A DNA stretch of 64,000 nt from Eubacteriales bacterium (GTDB lineage Bacteria > Bacillota > Clostridia > Lachnospirales > Lachnospiraceae). Below are positions 18,764 through 27,206 of the stretch, in pieces. Where the stretch lies: assembly GCA_030527715.1 (NCBI GenBank), contig JAUNAF010000001.1, positions 24,314 to 88,313 of the forward strand, written 5' to 3'. The notes below the pieces were generated by a model. The model searched no databases, was not told the origin of the DNA, and worked only from the letters and a program-made list of their open reading frames with translations. The translations under genes were made by a program, and so were the position numbers. Within the stretch, counting starts at the first letter, position 1; every line of letters starts with the position of its first letter.

Positions 18764-19690
18764 ATGTCCTTTTCAAGTGAGATCAAAGAGGAGCTTTCCC
18801 GCCAGCTTTCGAGTGCGCGTCACTGCAGGATCGCAGAAATCGCAGCGATCCTGAGCATGTGCGGCGGAGTCTCTATTTCAGCGAACGATCGCTACAAGGT
18901 AAAGATACAGACAGAAAACATTCATGTAGCAAGAAAGTACTTTACATTATTACAAAAAACCTTTAATATAGGCATTGAGGTTTCGGTTCGGCAGGGACAC
19001 GGAAACAGCAGGGGACGTATCTTCACTGCGGTCGTGACAGACCAGGAGGATGCACTTCGTCTGTTGCATGCAACCCGTACCCTGGAGGACGATCGTTTTG
19101 TAGTTCAGAATACCTGTTGCAAACGTGCATTTTTGAGAGGAGCTTTCCTGGCAGCCGGTTCCGTAAGTGATCCGGTAAAGTTCTATCATCTTGAATTTGT
19201 GTGTGCCACAAGTGAGCGCGCTGAGCTGATTCAGCAGCTGCTCAAAACTTTTGAGCTGGAAGCGAAAATCGTGCAGCGTAAAAAATACTTTGTGGTTTAC
19301 CTGAAGGAAGGCGACAGGATTGTAGATCTGCTGAACGTGATAGAGGCTCATTCAGCACTTCTGAAGCTGGAGAACATCCGGATTCTGAAGGAGATGCGCA
19401 ATTCCGTGAACCGTAAGGTAAATTGTGAGACGGCCAACATTCACAAGACCGTGAATGCCGCAGTCAAGCAACTGGAGGACATTCGATATATCCGCGATAC
19501 GATCGGGTTTGACGGATTGTCGGAAGGATTGGCGCAGATGGCTGATATCCGCCTTAGAAACCCTGATGCAACATTAAAAGAACTTGGATTGCTCTTGATT
19601 CCGCAGATGGGAAAATCCGGTGTAAACCACCGGTTGAGGAAGCTCAGCGAAATTGCAGAAGAATTACGCGAAAAGAATCACGGGTCATGA
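18764..19690 (+). CDS. whiA: DNA-binding protein WhiA
   Basis: WhiA has a bipartite structure: an N-terminal LAGLIDADG homing-endonuclease-like fold without nuclease activity, and a C-terminal helix-turn-helix. It regulates sporulation in Streptomyces and affects division and chromosome segregation in Bacillus. This 308-residue copy has the RGAFLAAGSVSDP motif in the endonuclease-like part (about 125-137), the linker NCETANIHKT, and a C-terminal helix-turn-helix (about 255-300) containing LKELG...KSGVNHRL. Its place between rapZ and a Crh-like HPr matches the B. subtilis order. Confidence 0.97.
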   Translation: MSFSSEIKEELSRQLSSARHCRIAEIAAILSMCGGVSISANDRYKVKIQTENIHVARKYFTLLQKTFNIGIEVSVRQGHGNSRGRIFTAVVTDQEDALRLLHATRTLEDDRFVVQNTCCKRAFLRGAFLAAGSVSDPVKFYHLEFVCATSERAELIQQLLKTFELEAKIVQRKKYFVVYLKEGDRIVDLLNVIEAHSALLKLENIRILKEMRNSVNRKVNCETANIHKTVNAAVKQLEDIRYIRDTIGFDGLSEGLAQMADIRLRNPDATLKELGLLLIPQMGKSGVNHRLRKLSEIAEELREKNHGS

Positions 19691-19726
19691 ATGAGTCATG
19701 AGTAAGATGAGTAAGGAGAGGGTATT

Positions 19727-19984
19727 ATGATCAAAAAACTGATTACGATCCAGATCGCAAATGGTCTTGAAGCAAGACCGGTAGCTTTACTGGTACAGGT
19801 AGCCAGTCAGTATGTCAGTGAGATTCATGTAGAAGTAGGCGACAAGCGTGTCAATGCAAAGAGTATCATGGGTATGATGACCCTTGGACTTGAGAGCGGA
19901 GAGACGATCAACGTAGTTTCTTCCGGTATTGATGAGGAAGAGGCGATCGCCGATATCGAAAAGTATCTCAGCGCAGCTTCATAA
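19727..19984 (+). CDS. crh: Crh-like HPr-family protein (Glu at position 15)
   Basis: An 85-residue HPr-fold protein. The phosphorylatable His15 of HPr is replaced by Glu15 in GLEARP, while Ser46, the site used by HPr kinase, is kept in NAKSIMGMM. B. subtilis Crh also lacks His15 (Gln there), keeps Ser46, and follows whiA. By analogy this should not carry phosphate in the PTS but should act as a Ser46-P co-regulator with CcpA. A strong AAGGAGAGGG Shine-Dalgarno precedes the ATG. A second HPr with His15 is encoded at 33900-34166. The symbol is assigned by context and by the altered residue; no HPr kinase gene is visible in the window. Confidence 0.88.
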   Translation: MIKKLITIQIANGLEARPVALLVQVASQYVSEIHVEVGDKRVNAKSIMGMMTLGLESGETINVVSSGIDEEEAIADIEKYLSAAS

Positions 19985-20024
19985 ATCAAAACGGGGAAAA
20001 GAAGCGGCAGAATCACAAAAATAA

Positions 20025-20040
20025 GGATCAGTACTGATCC
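20025..20040. repeat. perfect 16-bp palindrome
   Basis: GGATCAGTACTGATCC reads identically on both strands. It lies between the Crh-like gene and the small acidic gene, 19 bp before the latter's start codon. It could be a dimeric regulator's operator or a short RNA hairpin near the ribosome-binding region. No second copy was noticed in the other intergenic gaps inspected. Confidence 0.6.
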
Positions 20041-20059
20041 GTAGAAGTGTGGGATACAT

Positions 20060-20320
20060 ATGAGATTGGAAAAAATACAGGCATTCCTGAAGGAAAAAGC
20101 CTGGAAGTACAGCTACACAGAACAGGATGGAGTGGGAAGCATCGATTTTGAAAATCGAGGGCTTGCCTACCATATCTGGGAATTCAGTGACGAAGGTTAT
20201 GGAGATACCGACGATGTGACATACGGGGCAGAAAGCAATGTGCGCACCGGCGGACGCCAGGAAGATTTCTACGGGGACTATGAAGAGGAAATCATCGAAG
20301 TAATCCGAAACTGGAAGTAA
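20060..20320 (+). CDS. small acidic protein of unknown function
   Basis: An 86-residue cytoplasmic protein, rich in Asp, Glu, Gly and Tyr, with no signal peptide or membrane segment. It begins with a basic amphipathic helix (MRLEKIQAFLKEKAWKY), then a DFENRGLAYHIWEF segment and an acidic stretch rich in Asp/Glu and aromatic residues, ending in the helix EEIIEVIRNW. I do not recognise a family with a known role. It is probably real because codon use matches its neighbours, it fills the space between the Crh-like gene and a terminator, and it has a GGGA site before the ATG. Confidence 0.72.
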   Translation: MRLEKIQAFLKEKAWKYSYTEQDGVGSIDFENRGLAYHIWEFSDEGYGDTDDVTYGAESNVRTGGRQEDFYGDYEEEIIEVIRNWK

Positions 20321-20344
20321 AAGCTAATATGGTGGTATGATCTA

Positions 20345-20378
20345 GGGCAGATTTCTGTTGGAAATCTGCCTATTTTTA
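20345..20378 (+). terminator. intrinsic terminator after the whiA-crh operon
   Basis: A 9-bp perfect stem (20346-20354 with 20362-20370, GGCAGATTT/AAATCTGCC) with a 7-nt loop is followed by TATTTTTAT. It ends the long + strand unit that includes murB-rapZ-whiA-crh and lies just before a promoter for nadE. Confidence 0.88.
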
Positions 20379-20404
20379 TAAATCAGTAAATCTCTGCGGC
20401 CGCA

Positions 20405-20434
20405 TTGACAAAAAGCCGCTGCAGGGGAGATAAT
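20405..20434 (+). promoter_or_regulatory. sigma-A-type promoter for nadE-uvrBA
   Basis: A perfect -35 TTGACA (20405-20410) and a GATAAT -10 (20429-20434) are separated by 18 bp. Transcription should begin near 20441, about 40 bp before nadE. It lies just after the terminator at 20345, so a new unit starts here. Confidence 0.75.
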
Positions 20435-20481
20435 GGGAACAACAGTTCAGCCTGAAGTCAGACAGTGTAAAGGAGAATGTT

Positions 20482-21249
20482 ATGTTAAAAGATCCGAAAA
20501 AAACAGCAGACGAGATCGTAGAATGGATTCGTGCTTATTTTGATGCAAACCTGCCGAAGGCAAGTGCCGTTGTCGGCATTTCCGGGGGAAAGGATTCAAG
20601 TGTCACTGCGGCACTGCTTGTAAAGGCACTCGGTCCGGATCGTGTCGTCGGTGTGACGATGCCGGACAAAAAACAGCCGGATATTGATGACAGCTATGCG
20701 CTGATCAGACACCTTGGTCTGCGCACGATGGAAGTGAACATCGGAGAGATCACGGCCGCATTTGCGAAGACCTTTCAGGAGAACGAGAAGATGACAGAGA
20801 TCTGCGGTCAGGCAGATCTGAGCGGTCCGGCGAAGATCAATTATCCGCCGCGCATCCGCATGAGTGTGCTCTATGCGATCGCACAGTCCCTGCCGAACGG
20901 CGGACTGGTGGCGAACACCTGCAACCGCTCAGAGGATCATGTCGGATATTCCACAAAATTCGGTGATGCGGCAGGAGATTTCAGCCCGCTGTCCGACCTG
21001 ACTGTGCAGGAGGTAAAACAGGTAGGCACCGCTCTGGGACTTCCGATGGATCTGGTGGAGAAGGCACCGTCTGACGGACTGAGCGGTATGACAGATGAGC
21101 AGAAGCTTGGATTCACCTACGCAGAGCTCGATGAGTATCTGGATACCGGCATCTGCAGAAATCCGGAGTCAAAGGAGAAGATCGACAGACTGCACCGCAT
21201 CAACCTGCACAAGCTGCAGCCGATGCCTGCATATCGGAGGGAAAGATGA
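20482..21249 (+). CDS. nadE: ammonia-dependent NAD(+) synthetase
   Basis: Adenylates deamido-NAD and amidates it to NAD with ammonia. The 255-residue length, with no glutaminase (nitrilase) domain, marks the ammonia-dependent type. The PP-loop SGGKDSS is at 34-40. The [12 protein letters not shown] and KFGDAAGDF segments that bind substrate follow at about 145-170, and [13 protein letters not shown] is near 195. AAGGAGAATG gives a good ribosome-binding site. The stop overlaps uvrB by 4 bp, an unusual pairing of cofactor synthesis with DNA repair that probably reflects promoter sharing only. Confidence 0.96.
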   Translation: MLKDPKKTADEIVEWIRAYFDANLPKASAVVGISGGKDSSVTAALLVKALGPDRVVGVTMPDKKQPDIDDSYALIRHLGLRTMEVNIGEITAAFAKTFQENEKMTEICGQADLSGPAKINYPPRIRMSVLYAIAQSLPNGGLVANTCNRSEDHVGYSTKFGDAAGDFSPLSDLTVQEVKQVGTALGLPMDLVEKAPSDGLSGMTDEQKLGFTYAELDEYLDTGICRNPESKEKIDRLHRINLHKLQPMPAYRRER

Positions 21250-23246
21250 CAGAAAACGGCAATCCGTCAGGATTTGTACTGCATTCCGAATATCAGCCGA
21301 CAGGAGATCAGCCGCAGGCGATCGATGCGCTGGTAGAGGGATTTAAAGAGGGAAATCAGGCAGAGACGCTTCTGGGCGTCACCGGATCAGGTAAGACCTT
21401 TACGATGGCAAATGTCATTCAGAGACTGCAGAAGCCGACGCTGGTCATTGCACACAATAAGACGCTCGCAGCACAGCTGTATTCCGAGATGAAGGAATTC
21501 TTCCCGGAAAATGCGGTGGAATATTTTGTCTCCTACTATGATTACTATCAGCCGGAGGCCTATGTTCCGTCCTCAGATACCTATATCGCCAAGGACTCTG
21601 CGATCAATGACGAGATCGATAAGCTGCGTCTTTCAGCTACAACTGCGCTGGTAGAGCGAAAGGATGTCATCATTGTCGCATCGGTATCCTGTATCTACGG
21701 ACTGGGTTCCCCTGTGGATTACAAAAACATGGTGATCTCACTGCGCCCGGGGATGGAGAAGGACCGCGATGAGGTGATCCGCCGTCTGATCGATATGCAG
21801 TATGACAGAAATGAGATGGATTTCAAGCGCGGAACCTTCCGTGTACACGGCGATGTGCTGGAAGTCTATCCGGCAGATCAGTCTGAGTCAGCGCTGCGCA
21901 TCGAATTTTTCGGAGATGAGATCGACCGCATTTCGCAGATCGATGTGTTGACCGGGGAGGCGAAGGCGAGACTGGAGCATGCAGCGATCTTTCCGGCATC
22001 GCACTATGTAGTGCCGATGGAGAAGATCCTGAAGGCAGCGGATGCGATCGAGGAGGAGCTTGCTGAGAGAGTCAGCTGGTTCAAGAGCGAGGATAAGCTG
22101 ATCGAGGCGCAGAGAATCGCTGAGAGAACGAATTTTGACATAGAGATGATGAAGGAGACCGGTTTCTGTTCCGGTATCGAGAACTATTCGAGACACCTGG
22201 CAGGGCTGGAGCCGGGGGCACCGCCGCATACCCTGATCGACTATTTTCCGGATGATTTTCTGATGATCATCGATGAGTCGCACAAGACGATTCCGCAGAT
22301 CAGAGGAATGTATGCGGGGGACCAGTCCAGAAAGACCACGTTGGTCGATTACGGGTTCCGTCTGCCCTCAGCCAAGGACAATCGTCCCTTGAATTTTGAG
22401 GAGTTTGAGAGTAAAATTGACCAGATACTGTTCGTGTCTGCGACCCCGGGAGAGTACGAGGAGGATCATGAACTGCTGCGTGCAGAACAGATCATCCGCC
22501 CGACAGGACTGCTCGATCCGAGGGTGGAGGTGCGTCCGGTGGCCGGCCAGATCGATGATCTGATCGGTGAGGTGCACCGTGAGGTGGACAAAAAGAACAA
22601 GGTCCTGATCACAACGCTGACGAAGCGCATGGCAGAGGATCTGACCGCTTATATGAGAGAGATCGGCATCCGTGTCCGGTATCTGCATTCCGATGTGGAT
22701 ACCCTGGAACGTATGGAGATCATCAGGGATATGCGTCTGGACGTGTTTGACGTTCTGGTCGGCATCAACCTGCTCAGAGAGGGACTGGATATCCCGGAGA
22801 TCACATTGGTGGCGATCCTGGATGCGGACAAAGAAGGATTTCTGCGTTCCTCAGTTTCACTGATCCAGACGATCGGACGTGCGGCGAGAAATGCCGAGGG
22901 ACACGTGATCATGTATGCGGATACGATGACAGATTCGATGCGTATCGCGATCGAGGAGACCGAGCGAAGAAGAAAGCTGCAGGAGGCCTACAACGAGGCA
23001 CACGGCATCACGCCGCAGACGATCAAAAAGGCCGTCAGGGATCTGATCCGCATCTCCAGCGAGGTGGAGAAGGAAGAGACTTTGCAGGTGGATCCGGAAT
23101 CCATGAGCAGAAAAGAGCTGGAAAAGCTCACTGCAGAGATACAGAAAAAGATGAAAAAGGCAGCGGCAGAGCTGGATTTCGAGACAGCGGCTGCGCTGCG
23201 TGACCAGATGATCGAACTGAAAAAGCATCTGGCAGAGATGGATTAG
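21246..23246 (+). CDS. uvrB: excinuclease ABC subunit B
   Basis: Damage-verifying helicase of nucleotide excision repair. This 666-residue protein has Walker A GVTGSGKT at 44-51, the beta-hairpin region [12 protein letters not shown] near 95-106, a DESHKT Walker B near 340 and the helicase motif TIGRAARN near 545. The C-terminal UVR motif (about 625-660) binds UvrC. It is co-transcribed with nadE and, after 23 bp, uvrA. Confidence 0.98.
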   Translation: MTENGNPSGFVLHSEYQPTGDQPQAIDALVEGFKEGNQAETLLGVTGSGKTFTMANVIQRLQKPTLVIAHNKTLAAQLYSEMKEFFPENAVEYFVSYYDYYQPEAYVPSSDTYIAKDSAINDEIDKLRLSATTALVERKDVIIVASVSCIYGLGSPVDYKNMVISLRPGMEKDRDEVIRRLIDMQYDRNEMDFKRGTFRVHGDVLEVYPADQSESALRIEFFGDEIDRISQIDVLTGEAKARLEHAAIFPASHYVVPMEKILKAADAIEEELAERVSWFKSEDKLIEAQRIAERTNFDIEMMKETGFCSGIENYSRHLAGLEPGAPPHTLIDYFPDDFLMIIDESHKTIPQIRGMYAGDQSRKTTLVDYGFRLPSAKDNRPLNFEEFESKIDQILFVSATPGEYEEDHELLRAEQIIRPTGLLDPRVEVRPVAGQIDDLIGEVHREVDKKNKVLITTLTKRMAEDLTAYMREIGIRVRYLHSDVDTLERMEIIRDMRLDVFDVLVGINLLREGLDIPEITLVAILDADKEGFLRSSVSLIQTIGRAARNAEGHVIMYADTMTDSMRIAIEETERRRKLQEAYNEAHGITPQTIKKAVRDLIRISSEVEKEETLQVDPESMSRKELEKLTAEIQKKMKKAAAELDFETAAALRDQMIELKKHLAEMD

Positions 23247-23269
23247 AATGAGGTTTATTTTATATAAAT

Positions 23270-26122
23270 ATGGCAGATAAAAAAGACAGAAGCAAGTTTA
23301 TCCGCATCCGCGGAGCAAATGAAAATAATCTGAAAAATATTGATCTGGATATTCCGAGAAATGAGTTTGTGGTCCTGACCGGATTAAGCGGCTCCGGAAA
23401 ATCCTCCCTGGCCTTCGATACGATCTATGCCGAGGGACAGAGAAGATATATGGAGTCACTGTCCTCCTACGCAAGAATGTTCCTGGGACAGATGGAGAAG
23501 CCGGATGTGGAGAGTATCGAAGGACTTCCGCCGGCGATCTCGATCGATCAGAAATCCACCAATCGAAATCCCCGTTCAACGGTCGGAACCGTGACGGAGA
23601 TCTACGATTATTTCCGACTGCTCTACGCAAGAATCGGTATCCCGCACTGTCCGAAATGCGGAAAGGAGATCCGCAGGCAGACGGTGGACGAGATGGTGGA
23701 TCAGCTGATGCAGCTGCCGGAGAGAAGCAGGATCTCCCTGCTGGCACCGGTGGTCCGCGGACGCAAGGGAGAACATGTCAAGCTGCTGGAGCAGGCGAGA
23801 AAGAGCGGTTATGTCCGTGTCATGATCGACGGAGCGATGTATGAGCTCACAGAGGAGATCAAGCTGGAGAAAAATATCAAGCACACGATCGAGATCGTCG
23901 TAGACCGTCTGATCATCAAGGAAGGCATCGAAAAGCGTCTGACAGATTCTCTGGAGAACGTGATGAAGCTTTCCGAGGGACTGGTCGTGGTCGATGTGCA
24001 GGATGGGGAACAGATCCGCTTCAGCCAGAGCTTTTCCTGTCCGGACTGCGGAATCAGCATCGATGAGATCGAGCCGCGCAGCTTTTCGTTCAACAACCCT
24101 TTCGGAGCCTGCCCGGACTGCTACGGACTGGGCTACAAGATGGAGTTTGATCCGGAGCTGATGATCCCGGACACCTCCCTCTCGATCGATGAGGGGGCGA
24201 TCGCTGTGATGGGATGGCAGTCCAGCAAGGACAAGGGCAGTTTCAGCCGTGCACTGCTGGAAGCACTTGCAGAGGAATATCATTTTTCACTTTCGACACC
24301 ATTTGAGCAGCTCTCGGAGGAGGTGCAGAACGTTCTGATCCACGGAACGGACGGAAAAGAGGTCAAAGTACATTACAAGGGACAGCGCGGAGAGGGTGTC
24401 TACGACGTCGCTTTCGAGGGACTGATCCGAAATGTGGAGCGCAGATACCGTGAGACTGCCTCGGAGACGACCAAGCAGGAATACGAAGAGTTTATGACCA
24501 TCACACCGTGTAAGGCGTGCAAGGGTCAGAGACTGAAAAAGGAATCTCTGGCAGTGACTGTCGGAGACAAAAATATTTACGAAGTGACCACGCTCTCGAT
24601 CGATCATCTGATGGAGCATCTGGATCAGCTGCAATTAAGCACACAGCAGCAGATGATCGGAAGGATGCTGCTGAAGGAGATCCGCGCCAGAGTACAGTTT
24701 CTGATGGATGTCGGTCTGAATTATCTGACCCTCGGACGCACGGCGGGAAGCCTGTCCGGCGGAGAGGCACAGCGAATCCGTCTGGCGACGCAGATCGGCT
24801 CCGGACTGGTGGGAGTGGCTTACATTCTCGATGAGCCGAGTATCGGTCTGCATCAGAGAGATAATGACAAGCTGCTGCAGTCCCTGATCCGACTGAGAGA
24901 TCTGGGCAATACGCTGATCGTCGTGGAGCATGACGAGGATACGATGCGTGCCGCAGACTGTGTGGTTGATATCGGACCGGGAGCCGGTGAGCACGGCGGC
25001 GAGGTGATCGCTGTCGGCACTGCTGAGGAGATCATGCAGAATCCGCGTTCCATCACCGGAGACTATCTCTCCGGAAGAAAGAAGATACCGGTGCCGGAGA
25101 CGAGAAAGCAGCCGACCGGTTTTCTGAAGATCAGAGGGGCGAGACAGAACAATCTGAAAAATATCGATGTCGAGGTGCCGCTCGGAGTGCTGACCTGTGT
25201 GACCGGTGTCTCCGGATCAGGAAAGAGTTCTCTTGTGAACGAGATCCTTTACAAGACACTGGCGAAAAAGCTGAACATAGCGCGCACGATCCCGGGAAAG
25301 CACGATTCTCTGGAGGGATACGAACAGCTGGACAAGGTGATCGACATCGACCAGTCACCGATCGGAAGAACTCCGAGATCCAATCCTGCGACCTACACCG
25401 GAGTCTTTGACCAGATCAGGGATCTGTTTGCCGGAACCTCAGACGCAAAGGCGCGCGGCTACAAGAAGGGACGCTTCAGCTTTAACGTTCGGGGCGGCCG
25501 CTGTGAAGCCTGCAGCGGAGACGGTATTATCAAAATCGAAATGCATTTCCTGCCGGATGTCTACGTTCCCTGTGAAGTCTGCCAGGGAAAGCGCTATAAC
25601 AGAGAGACACTGGAAGTAAAATATAAGGGAAAGAGTATCTATGACGTTCTGAACATGACGGTGGAGGAGGCGCTGACCTTCTTTGAGAATGTGCCGTCGA
25701 TCCAGAGAAAGATACAGACACTTTACGATGTAGGGCTCTCCTACATCCGTCTGGGACAGCCGTCCACCACGCTCTCCGGAGGAGAGGCACAGCGTGTGAA
25801 GCTGGCAGCAGAGCTCAGCCGGAGAAGTACAGGAAGAACCATCTATATCCTGGATGAGCCGACCACAGGACTGCACTTTGCGGATGTTCACAAGCTGATT
25901 GAGATCCTGCAGAGACTCGCAGAGGGCGGTAATACCGTCGTTGTGATCGAGCATAATCTGGATGTGATTAAGACGGCAGACTATCTGATCGATATGGGAC
26001 CCGAAGGCGGAGAAGGCGGAGGAACCGTCATCGCAAAGGGAACCCCGGAAGAAGTCGCAGAAAGCCCGGTATCCTACACCGGTGCCTACGTGAAGAATTA
26101 CCTGAACGCAGACAGGCAGTGA
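23270..26122 (+). CDS. uvrA: excinuclease ABC subunit A
   Basis: DNA-damage sensor of nucleotide excision repair, an ABC ATPase dimer. This 950-residue protein has two nucleotide-binding domains: Walker [10 protein letters not shown] at 38-46 and GVSGSGKSS near 646, each with an LSGGEAQR signature (about 495 and 835). The first zinc module has CPDCG...CPDC near 262-288, and the second has CEAC...CEVC near 745-770. The nearest GAGG is about 16 nt before the ATG, longer than usual, so translation may partly depend on coupling with uvrB. Confidence 0.98.
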   Translation: MADKKDRSKFIRIRGANENNLKNIDLDIPRNEFVVLTGLSGSGKSSLAFDTIYAEGQRRYMESLSSYARMFLGQMEKPDVESIEGLPPAISIDQKSTNRNPRSTVGTVTEIYDYFRLLYARIGIPHCPKCGKEIRRQTVDEMVDQLMQLPERSRISLLAPVVRGRKGEHVKLLEQARKSGYVRVMIDGAMYELTEEIKLEKNIKHTIEIVVDRLIIKEGIEKRLTDSLENVMKLSEGLVVVDVQDGEQIRFSQSFSCPDCGISIDEIEPRSFSFNNPFGACPDCYGLGYKMEFDPELMIPDTSLSIDEGAIAVMGWQSSKDKGSFSRALLEALAEEYHFSLSTPFEQLSEEVQNVLIHGTDGKEVKVHYKGQRGEGVYDVAFEGLIRNVERRYRETASETTKQEYEEFMTITPCKACKGQRLKKESLAVTVGDKNIYEVTTLSIDHLMEHLDQLQLSTQQQMIGRMLLKEIRARVQFLMDVGLNYLTLGRTAGSLSGGEAQRIRLATQIGSGLVGVAYILDEPSIGLHQRDNDKLLQSLIRLRDLGNTLIVVEHDEDTMRAADCVVDIGPGAGEHGGEVIAVGTAEEIMQNPRSITGDYLSGRKKIPVPETRKQPTGFLKIRGARQNNLKNIDVEVPLGVLTCVTGVSGSGKSSLVNEILYKTLAKKLNIARTIPGKHDSLEGYEQLDKVIDIDQSPIGRTPRSNPATYTGVFDQIRDLFAGTSDAKARGYKKGRFSFNVRGGRCEACSGDGIIKIEMHFLPDVYVPCEVCQGKRYNRETLEVKYKGKSIYDVLNMTVEEALTFFENVPSIQRKIQTLYDVGLSYIRLGQPSTTLSGGEAQRVKLAAELSRRSTGRTIYILDEPTTGLHFADVHKLIEILQRLAEGGNTVVVIEHNLDVIKTADYLIDMGPEGGEGGGTVIAKGTPEEVAESPVSYTGAYVKNYLNADRQ

Positions 26123-26137
26123 GGCAGCCTGCGTTCA
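26103..26137. repeat. inverted repeat spanning the uvrA stop codon
   Basis: TGAACGCAG (26103-26111) and CTGCGTTCA (26129-26137) form a perfect 9-bp stem; the uvrA TGA lies in the loop. No T-run follows, so termination is not implied. A smaller stem, AAGCGGA/TCCGCTT (26151-26157 with 26166-26172), follows before mreB. Together they may protect or partition the uvrA and mreB parts of the transcript. Confidence 0.5.
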
Positions 26138-26195
26138 TGAGCAAGAAGCGAAGCGGATCGAAATGTCCGCTTTACGTGAGAGAAAGGAAGATGAC

Positions 26196-27197
26196 ATGAA
26201 TATTTCGGATATCGGAATTGATCTCGGCTCAGCAAGCATCCTGATCTACCTGAAAGGCAAGGGTGTGGTACTGAAGGAGCCGTCCATCGCTGCATTTGAC
26301 AGAGATGCCAATAAAATCAAGGCGATCGGAGATGAGGCAAGAGTCATGCTCGGACGTACCACTGGAAATATTGTGGGGATCCGACCGATGAAAAACGGCA
26401 TTATCTCAGATTATGCCGTGACAGAGCAGATGCTGAAATACTTTATCCAGAAGGCGAGCGGACGACTTTCCTTCAAAAAGCCGCGCATTGCCATCTGCGT
26501 GCCGAGCAATGTGACCGAGGTCGAGCGCAAGGCAGTCGAGGATGCAGGCTATCAGGCAGGTGCGCGAGAGGTGCTGCTGGTTCCGAAGCCGGTCGCTTCT
26601 GCGATCGGTGCACAGATCGATATTTCCCGTCCGTGCGGAAAGATGATCGTGGATATCGGTGCAGGCACCTGCAGTGCAGCGATCCTTTCCATTGACGGAA
26701 TCGTTGTAGATACGACCATCAATGTCGGAGGAGACAGCCTGGATGCGGCGATCGTCAATTATGCGCGCGATGCGCAGGGACTGATCATCGGAGAGCGCGC
26801 AGCGGAGGACATCAAGATCCATGTCGGCTGTGCGGTAGAGCGTCCGGAGCAGAAGATCATGGAGGTCAAGGGAAGAGACCTGACCACCGGTCTGCCGAAG
26901 ACCGTGCGCATCTCCTCAGAGGATGTGCGCGAGGCGATGAAGGAGGAACTGGGACAGATCGTTGAGGCGGTACACAGCGTACTTGAGCGCACTCCGCCTG
27001 AGCTGGCGGCAGATATCGTCAGCAGAGGCATCGTACTGACCGGCGGAGGAAGCCTGCTGGACGGTATGGAGGAGCTGATCGAGGAGAAGACCGGCATCAA
27101 CACCATCACCGCGGAAAATCCGATCTCTGCAGCAGTGATTGGTACCGGCAGATATGCCGAGGTGATCCAGGGAAATCATCGGACGGTGGAAGGATAA
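26196..27197 (+). CDS. mreB: MreB-family protein with altered ATPase site
   Basis: Bacterial actin homologue, probably involved in cell shape and placing wall synthesis. The frame is open from 26163, but Met 26196 begins the conserved NISDIGIDLGS and follows AGAAAGGAAG, so a 333-residue protein is preferred. The phosphate-1 loop is GIDLGS (usual: GIDLGT). The segment normally written EEPxAAAIGA reads PKPVASAIGA, with Pro130 and Lys131 where canonical MreB has two glutamates including the catalytic one. Phosphate-2 reads DIGAGTC (153-159) instead of DIGGGTT. LTGGGSLLDGM near 285 is intact. It is therefore a divergent paralogue that may bind nucleotide but hydrolyse poorly. No mreC or mreD is adjacent. 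Confidence 0.88.
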   Translation: MNISDIGIDLGSASILIYLKGKGVVLKEPSIAAFDRDANKIKAIGDEARVMLGRTTGNIVGIRPMKNGIISDYAVTEQMLKYFIQKASGRLSFKKPRIAICVPSNVTEVERKAVEDAGYQAGAREVLLVPKPVASAIGAQIDISRPCGKMIVDIGAGTCSAAILSIDGIVVDTTINVGGDSLDAAIVNYARDAQGLIIGERAAEDIKIHVGCAVERPEQKIMEVKGRDLTTGLPKTVRISSEDVREAMKEELGQIVEAVHSVLERTPPELAADIVSRGIVLTGGGSLLDGMEELIEEKTGINTITAENPISAAVIGTGRYAEVIQGNHRTVEG

Positions 27198-27206
27198 GCT
27201 GAAAAT

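Noticed and set aside
26151-26172. Stem before mreB as a terminator
   Set aside because: The 7-bp stem has an 8-nt loop and is followed by TTTACG, not a T-run; mreB and recD2 follow closely with no alternative promoter seen.
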